Positions 59,651-64,000 of a DNA stretch of 64,000 bases are shown piece after piece. Where the stretch lies: assembly GCA_046350355.1 (NCBI GenBank), contig JAXMAN010000002.1:434001-498000 (forward strand), read 5' to 3'. The DNA comes from UBA966 sp046350355. GTDB taxonomy: Bacteria; Planctomycetota; Phycisphaerae; Phycisphaerales; SM1A02. Made by a program: the position numbers and the translations under genes. The notes beneath the pieces are model-generated. The model saw only the letters and a program-made list of their open reading frames with translations. It was not told the DNA's origin and made no database searches. Position 1 is the stretch's first letter; each line of letters begins with the position of its first letter.

Positions 59651-60916
59651 CTAGCGGCCTCCCGCCGCGCCGCCGACCGCGCCGCCGCGGCCGCCGCCGA
59701 AGCCGACGCCGCCGACCGCGCCGCCGGGGAACATCGAGAAGCCCGGCACCACGTTGGGACCGAGATCCCAGAAGGTGGGCCAGGTGTAGCCGGTGTAGGT
59801 GTACGCCTCGGGCGCCCAGCCATAGGTCGCGGGATCGTCCGCGCGCGGGGGATCGAGGTTGGGATCGCGGCCCGGGTAGCCGGACATGTCGTAGTACGGA
59901 TCCGCGTAGCTGTTGAACCACGAGTTGCTGTAGCCGCTGCGCGCGGGGGCGGGACCCATCGGCACGGGCGACGGGATGTTCCCCGACTGCGGCGGCTGCT
60001 GGCGCGGGTATGCGGTGTCGGGCGACTGCACATCGGCGGGATTCGCGGCGCCTGCGGACTGCCACTGGCTCGCGGCCTGCTGCGCGCGGTGCGTGCGGTC
60101 CCAGTCCAGTTGCAGCGCGCGCTTGCGCAGCGCGTCGGGATCGGGGGCGGTGCCCGGCGCGGGACCCTTGGGCTCCCAGCCCTTGGAGCGCATGAAGCCC
60201 GGCGCCCACGCCTGGTAGAAGCCCAGCAGCCCCTTGCCCTCGAGGAACTCCGCCATCATCGCGACGGTGCGGCGCCCCTGGTTCAGGCGGTTCCAGCTCG
60301 AGCGCGCGACGCCGGCCTCGACCTCCAGCGCCTGCTCGATCTGGTTGAGGTCGTTGGTCTGCGGCTGCGGGCGCGACGCGGCGGTCTGCGCGAGCGCGCG
60401 CTCGAGCGCCTCGTTGAAGGTGAGCTGGTCCAGGTGCGAGACGTGGCCCTTGATGAACTTCGCGTAGTCGCCCGCGAGTCCCTGCTGCTCGACGAAGACA
60501 TGCATCGCCGCGATGCGGCGCGAGCAGTCCTTGAGCGCCTGGTGCGAGGCGTGGTCGACGAGCTCGAGCGCGCTGCGTTCGTGCTCCAGGCGCAGCAGCG
60601 TGGGATCGTTCATCCAGACCGCGCCGGGGGCGGCGTGCACCGCGGGCGCGCGCTTGGCGTGATCGACGCCGCCGGAGGTGGGCGCGGGGGGCGTCTGCTG
60701 CGGCGGAGCGCCTGGCTTGGGCGGCTCCGGGTCGCGCTCGGCGGGCGCGCCCGCGGGCTGCGGCGCGCCGAAGGAGCTGCGTCCGCCGCCGTCGGCGGGT
60801 GCGGGCGGGGCGGCGGGGGGCGCCCCCTGCGCACAGGCGATCGAGGCGGCGGCGAGCAGGGCGGCGCCGCTCAGCAGCGTGGACATCCGCGGGCAGGTGG
60901 TGGGGTGCATCGTCAT
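59651..60916 (-). CDS. Exported hypothetical protein, Pro/Gly-rich
   Basis: 421 aa. A signal peptide (LLSGAALLAAASIACA) is followed by a Pro/Ala-rich linker. A helical core (about 95-260, for example DYAKFIKGHVSHLDQLTFNE) leads to a C-terminal Tyr/Pro/Gly-rich region ending in Gly-rich repeats (GGVGFGGGRGG). The aromatic and Gly content suggests a surface or matrix-associated protein. No family recognised. Start may be ATG 60916, 60910 or 60886. It is divergent from the small membrane protein. Confidence 0.65.
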   Translation of the reverse strand: MTMHPTTCPRMSTLLSGAALLAAASIACAQGAPPAAPPAPADGGGRSSFGAPQPAGAPAERDPEPPKPGAPPQQTPPAPTSGGVDHAKRAPAVHAAPGAVWMNDPTLLRLEHERSALELVDHASHQALKDCSRRIAAMHVFVEQQGLAGDYAKFIKGHVSHLDQLTFNEALERALAQTAASRPQPQTNDLNQIEQALEVEAGVARSSWNRLNQGRRTVAMMAEFLEGKGLLGFYQAWAPGFMRSKGWEPKGPAPGTAPDPDALRKRALQLDWDRTHRAQQAASQWQSAGAANPADVQSPDTAYPRQQPPQSGNIPSPVPMGPAPARSGYSNSWFNSYADPYYDMSGYPGRDPNLDPPRADDPATYGWAPEAYTYTGYTWPTFWDLGPNVVPGFSMFPGGAVGGVGFGGGRGGAVGGAAGGR

Positions 60917-60966
60917 CGGCTCCGGCGCAAAGCGTATCCGGCACCCCCGGTATCCTCGGCCCTTCG

Positions 60967-61281
60967 ATGAACCACCACGCCGACCACCACCGCGCACCGA
61001 CGGCGCCCGACCGCCGTCCCCGCCGGATGTCCACGAAGCACATCGTCCGCCTCTTCCTGCTCAACGTCGTGCTCTTCGGCACCTGCAGCGCCTTCGCGGG
61101 GCTGATCGTCGGCGACTGGGTCCCCTCGGGGCAGCAGCTGCGCGTGCTCGCGGCGTTCGGCCTCGTGCCGCTGGTGATCGCGGTCGTCGCGACCGCCGTC
61201 CACGCCTACGCCGGCAAGTGGACGAGCGCCGACGAGATGTCCGAGCGCTTCTTCGGCGGCTCCCACCCCGAGCGTCCGTGA
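60967..61281 (+). CDS. Small membrane protein with His-rich N terminus
   Basis: 104 aa. A short N terminus with four His is followed by two membrane helices (LFLLNVVLFGTCSAFAGLIV and LAAFGLVPLVIAVVATAVHA) and a polar C terminus. No family recognised. TATCCT at 60951-60956 lies 10 nt before the ATG. Its stop is directly before the lipoprotein isomerase gene. Confidence 0.6.
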   Translation: MNHHADHHRAPTAPDRRPRRMSTKHIVRLFLLNVVLFGTCSAFAGLIVGDWVPSGQQLRVLAAFGLVPLVIAVVATAVHAYAGKWTSADEMSERFFGGSHPERP

Positions 61282-61283
61282 GC

Positions 61284-62234
61284 ATGGAGCAGCCGGCCAT
61301 CGGTCGTCGCGCGATGCTTGGCGCGATCGCCGCCGCCGCGGGCGGCGCGATCCTGGGCGGGTGCGCTGCCGCGAAGCCCGCCGCGGGCGCGACGTCCGCG
61401 GGCGCATCGGGCACCAGGCCGCCGTATGTCCGCACGATCTCCCTCGCGCAGTGGTCCCTGCACCGCGCCGTCGAGTCGGGGCAGACCAACACGCTGGGCT
61501 TCGCTCCCGCCGCGCGCCGCATCTACGGCATCGGCGCGATCGAGTACGTGAGCACCCTCTACGGCGCGGACCCCGGCGACGCCGCCTACGCGCGCCAGCT
61601 CCGCGGCATCTGCGACGGCGAGGGCGTCCGCAGCAACCTCATCATGATCGACGCCGAGGGCGATCTGGGCGACCCCGATCCCGCGCTGCGCGCGCGCGCC
61701 GTCGAGCGCCACGCGCGCTGGCTGGAGCCCGCCGCCGCGCTCGGCTGCTTCTGCATCCGCGTGAACGCGCGCAGCAGCGGCACCCCCGACGAGCAGCGCG
61801 CCCGCTGCGCCGAGGGCATCGCCGCGCTCGCCGAGCGCGCGAAGGCGCTGAAGCTCGACATCATCGTCGAGAACCACGGCGGCATCAGCAGCGACGGCGC
61901 GTGGATGGCCTCGCTCATGCGCGCCATCGGCCGCCCCGACGTCGGCACGCTTCCCGACTTCGGCAACTTCCGCCTCAGCCGCACGCAGAACTACGACCGC
62001 TACGAGGGCATCCGCCAGATGCTCCCCTGGGCGCGCGACGTGAGCGCCAAGACCTACGACTTCGACGAGGCCGGCAACGAGACCACCATCGACTACGCGC
62101 GCATGTTCGCGCTGCTGGACGCCGCGGGCTACAGCGGCCCGGTGGGGATCGAGTACGAGGGCAAGCGCCTGAGCGAGCGCGACGGGATCCTCGCGACCAA
62201 GCGCCTCGTTGAGCGCTTCGGCGCGCGCGCGTAG
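61284..62234 (+). CDS. Sugar phosphate isomerase/epimerase lipoprotein
   Basis: 316-aa TIM-barrel protein. The N terminus combines a twin-arginine (IGRRAMLG) with a lipobox (ILGGC, Cys at about residue 27), so it is probably a Tat-exported lipoprotein. Metal-ligand candidates are IIVENHGG, LPDFGNF, VSAKTYDFD and VGIEYEG. Planctomycetes carry many such exported members; the substrate is unknown. The ATG at 61284 is 2 nt after the preceding stop. Confidence 0.85.
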   Translation: MEQPAIGRRAMLGAIAAAAGGAILGGCAAAKPAAGATSAGASGTRPPYVRTISLAQWSLHRAVESGQTNTLGFAPAARRIYGIGAIEYVSTLYGADPGDAAYARQLRGICDGEGVRSNLIMIDAEGDLGDPDPALRARAVERHARWLEPAAALGCFCIRVNARSSGTPDEQRARCAEGIAALAERAKALKLDIIVENHGGISSDGAWMASLMRAIGRPDVGTLPDFGNFRLSRTQNYDRYEGIRQMLPWARDVSAKTYDFDEAGNETTIDYARMFALLDAAGYSGPVGIEYEGKRLSERDGILATKRLVERFGARA

Positions 62235-62287
62235 ACTCTTCGCCCCCGCGCGGATGCCGCGCGCCCCGCCCTCCAGCCGAGCCACCC

Positions 62288-63337
62288 ATGAGCGCAGACA
62301 CGCCCTCCCCGTCCGGTCACCGCCGCGAGCACGTCGTCCTGGTCACGGGAGCGGGAGGGGAGATGGGCCACGGGCTCATCGACGCGCTGGCGAAGCAGGG
62401 GCGCCAGATCGTCGCCATCGACATCCGCGAGCTCGACCCCGCGGTGCGCGCCAAGTGCCGCAGCGCCTACGTCGGCGACATCTGCGACGCCGCGCTCCTG
62501 GAGCGCCTGCACGCGCAGTACGAGATCGGCGAGATCTTCCACCTCGCGGCGCTCCTCTCCACGCGCGGCGAGTTCGCGCCCGAGACGGCGCACCAGGTGA
62601 ACGTCGTCGGCACGCTCAACATGCTGCGTCTGGCCGCGGACCAGGCGCGCAGCCACGGCCAGCGCGTGAAGTTCCTCTTCCCCAGCTCGATCGCCGCCTA
62701 CGGCATGCCCGACCTGGCCGCCAAGCGCGCCAGCCGCCTGGTGAACGAGGACCAGTTCAACCACCCGCACACGATGTACGGCGTGAACAAGCTCGCGGGC
62801 GAGGAGCTGGGTCGCTACTACCAGGACCACTACCGCAAGCTGGCGAAGGACCGCATGGCCTCGCCCATCGACTTCCGCAGCATCCGCTTCCCCGGCATCA
62901 TCAGCAGCGAGACCGTCCCCAGCGGCGGCACCAGCGACTACGGCCCGGAGATGATCCACGCCGCCGCGCAGGGCCGCCCCTACGAGTGCTTCGTGCGCCC
63001 GGACACGCGCATCAGCTTCATGACGATGCCCGAGGCGATCGACGCGCTCCTGCGCCTGGCCGCCGCCCCCAAGGAGAAGCTCACGCGCACCGTCTACAAC
63101 GTCGCGTGCTTCAGCCCGACGGCGGCGGACTTCGAGCGCGCGGTGAAGCAGGCCTTCCCCGGCGCGCAGGTCGGCTTCGTCCCCGACCTGGGCCGGCAGG
63201 CGATCGTCGACAGCTGGCCCGAGGAGTGCGACGACTCCGCCGCGCGGCGCGACTGGGGCTGGATCCCGACCTACACCTTCGAGAGCGCCTTCGAGCGGTA
63301 CCTGCTGCCCTCGATCCGCGCGCGCTACGGCCGCTGA
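62288..63337 (+). CDS. tdh: L-threonine 3-dehydrogenase (SDR type)
   Basis: 349-aa extended SDR. The NAD-binding TGAGGEMGHGL motif is near residues 20-30. The catalytic Ser is in FPSSIAAYG, and Tyr/Lys in YGVNKLAGEE. The long FRSIRFPGIIS and SGGTSDYGPEMIHAAAQG blocks, plus DTRISFMTMPEAI, are typical of the SDR-type threonine dehydrogenase group. It oxidises threonine to 2-amino-3-ketobutyrate. The neighbouring kbl gene confirms the assignment. A GALE-like epimerase is unlikely. Confidence 0.88.
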   Translation: MSADTPSPSGHRREHVVLVTGAGGEMGHGLIDALAKQGRQIVAIDIRELDPAVRAKCRSAYVGDICDAALLERLHAQYEIGEIFHLAALLSTRGEFAPETAHQVNVVGTLNMLRLAADQARSHGQRVKFLFPSSIAAYGMPDLAAKRASRLVNEDQFNHPHTMYGVNKLAGEELGRYYQDHYRKLAKDRMASPIDFRSIRFPGIISSETVPSGGTSDYGPEMIHAAAQGRPYECFVRPDTRISFMTMPEAIDALLRLAAAPKEKLTRTVYNVACFSPTAADFERAVKQAFPGAQVGFVPDLGRQAIVDSWPEECDDSAARRDWGWIPTYTFESAFERYLLPSIRARYGR

Positions 63338-63427
63338 GCCCGCGGCGCCCGCCGGCCCCGCGCCCGCCCACGCGCATGCGCGGGGGAGGGGCCCGCGCCG
63401 GCGCCGGCTCCCGCTACGCTTGACGGG

Positions 63428-64000
<573 letters not shown>

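Overview
The window is very GC-rich and tightly packed, with about 61 protein genes, three tRNA genes, one riboswitch and little intergenic DNA. It reads as the chromosome of a free-living bacterium of the Planctomycetota, most likely the Phycisphaerae/Phycisphaerales. This is inferred from a DUF1800/DUF1501 pair, a secreted protein ending in two 'DLDGDG' dockerin-like repeats, a prepilin-type protein with an H-x(n)-DG tail, and an overall housekeeping set without phage or plasmid genes. No rRNA, CRISPR array, insertion sequence or prophage is visible.

Layout. 1-6 kb: an unknown partial gene, a DinG/Rad3-type helicase, release factor 3, and a HigBA-like toxin-antitoxin pair with a palindromic operator. 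6-12 kb: SRPBCC and DUF4239 proteins, then a four-gene minus-strand operon (DUF4442, polytopic membrane protein, DUF1800, DUF1501). 12-21 kb: sugar-phosphate isomerase, cysteine-less FmdB-like protein, ligA, a 34-bp palindromic terminator, ilvC-uppP-small membrane protein, PilZ protein, rnc, aroK and rpmH. 21-28 kb: a complete phosphate-starvation locus phoB-phoR-pstSCAB-phoU on the minus strand, with a three-unit PHO-box-like repeat before pstS. 28-37 kb: anmK, UDP-glucuronate decarboxylase-like SDR, recA, tsaD-ctpA and hflX. 37-45 kb: tRNA-Phe, omega-amidase, tRNA-His, pckA, ilvA, an HTH-receiver protein and nadE. 45-51 kb: phosphatase, mutL, and a cobalamin-riboswitch-controlled three-gene operon (secreted dockerin-type protein, pseudopilin-like protein, BFD-like ferredoxin). 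51-64 kb: secreted repeat protein, tRNA-Thr, gamma-glutamyltranspeptidase-like enzyme, REC-GAF-HD-GYP regulator, several unknown envelope proteins, a lipoprotein sugar isomerase, and the threonine-degradation pair tdh-kbl cut by the right edge.

How genes work together. PhoB/PhoR sense phosphate limitation and drive the PstSCAB importer, with PhoU as negative modulator. UppP, AnmK and CtpA act in envelope maintenance. LigA, RecA, MutL and the helicase serve DNA repair. IlvA and IlvC feed branched-chain amino acid synthesis, while Tdh-Kbl send threonine to glycine and acetyl-CoA.

The strongest non-routine signals are the B12 riboswitch operon, the PHO-box-like repeat, and a recurring TAnnnT element 6-10 nt before many start codons that suggests leaderless or near-leaderless transcripts. 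Several familiar families have also lost signature residues (FmdB-like cysteines, one DinG iron-sulfur ligand, an alpha/beta-hydrolase nucleophile).
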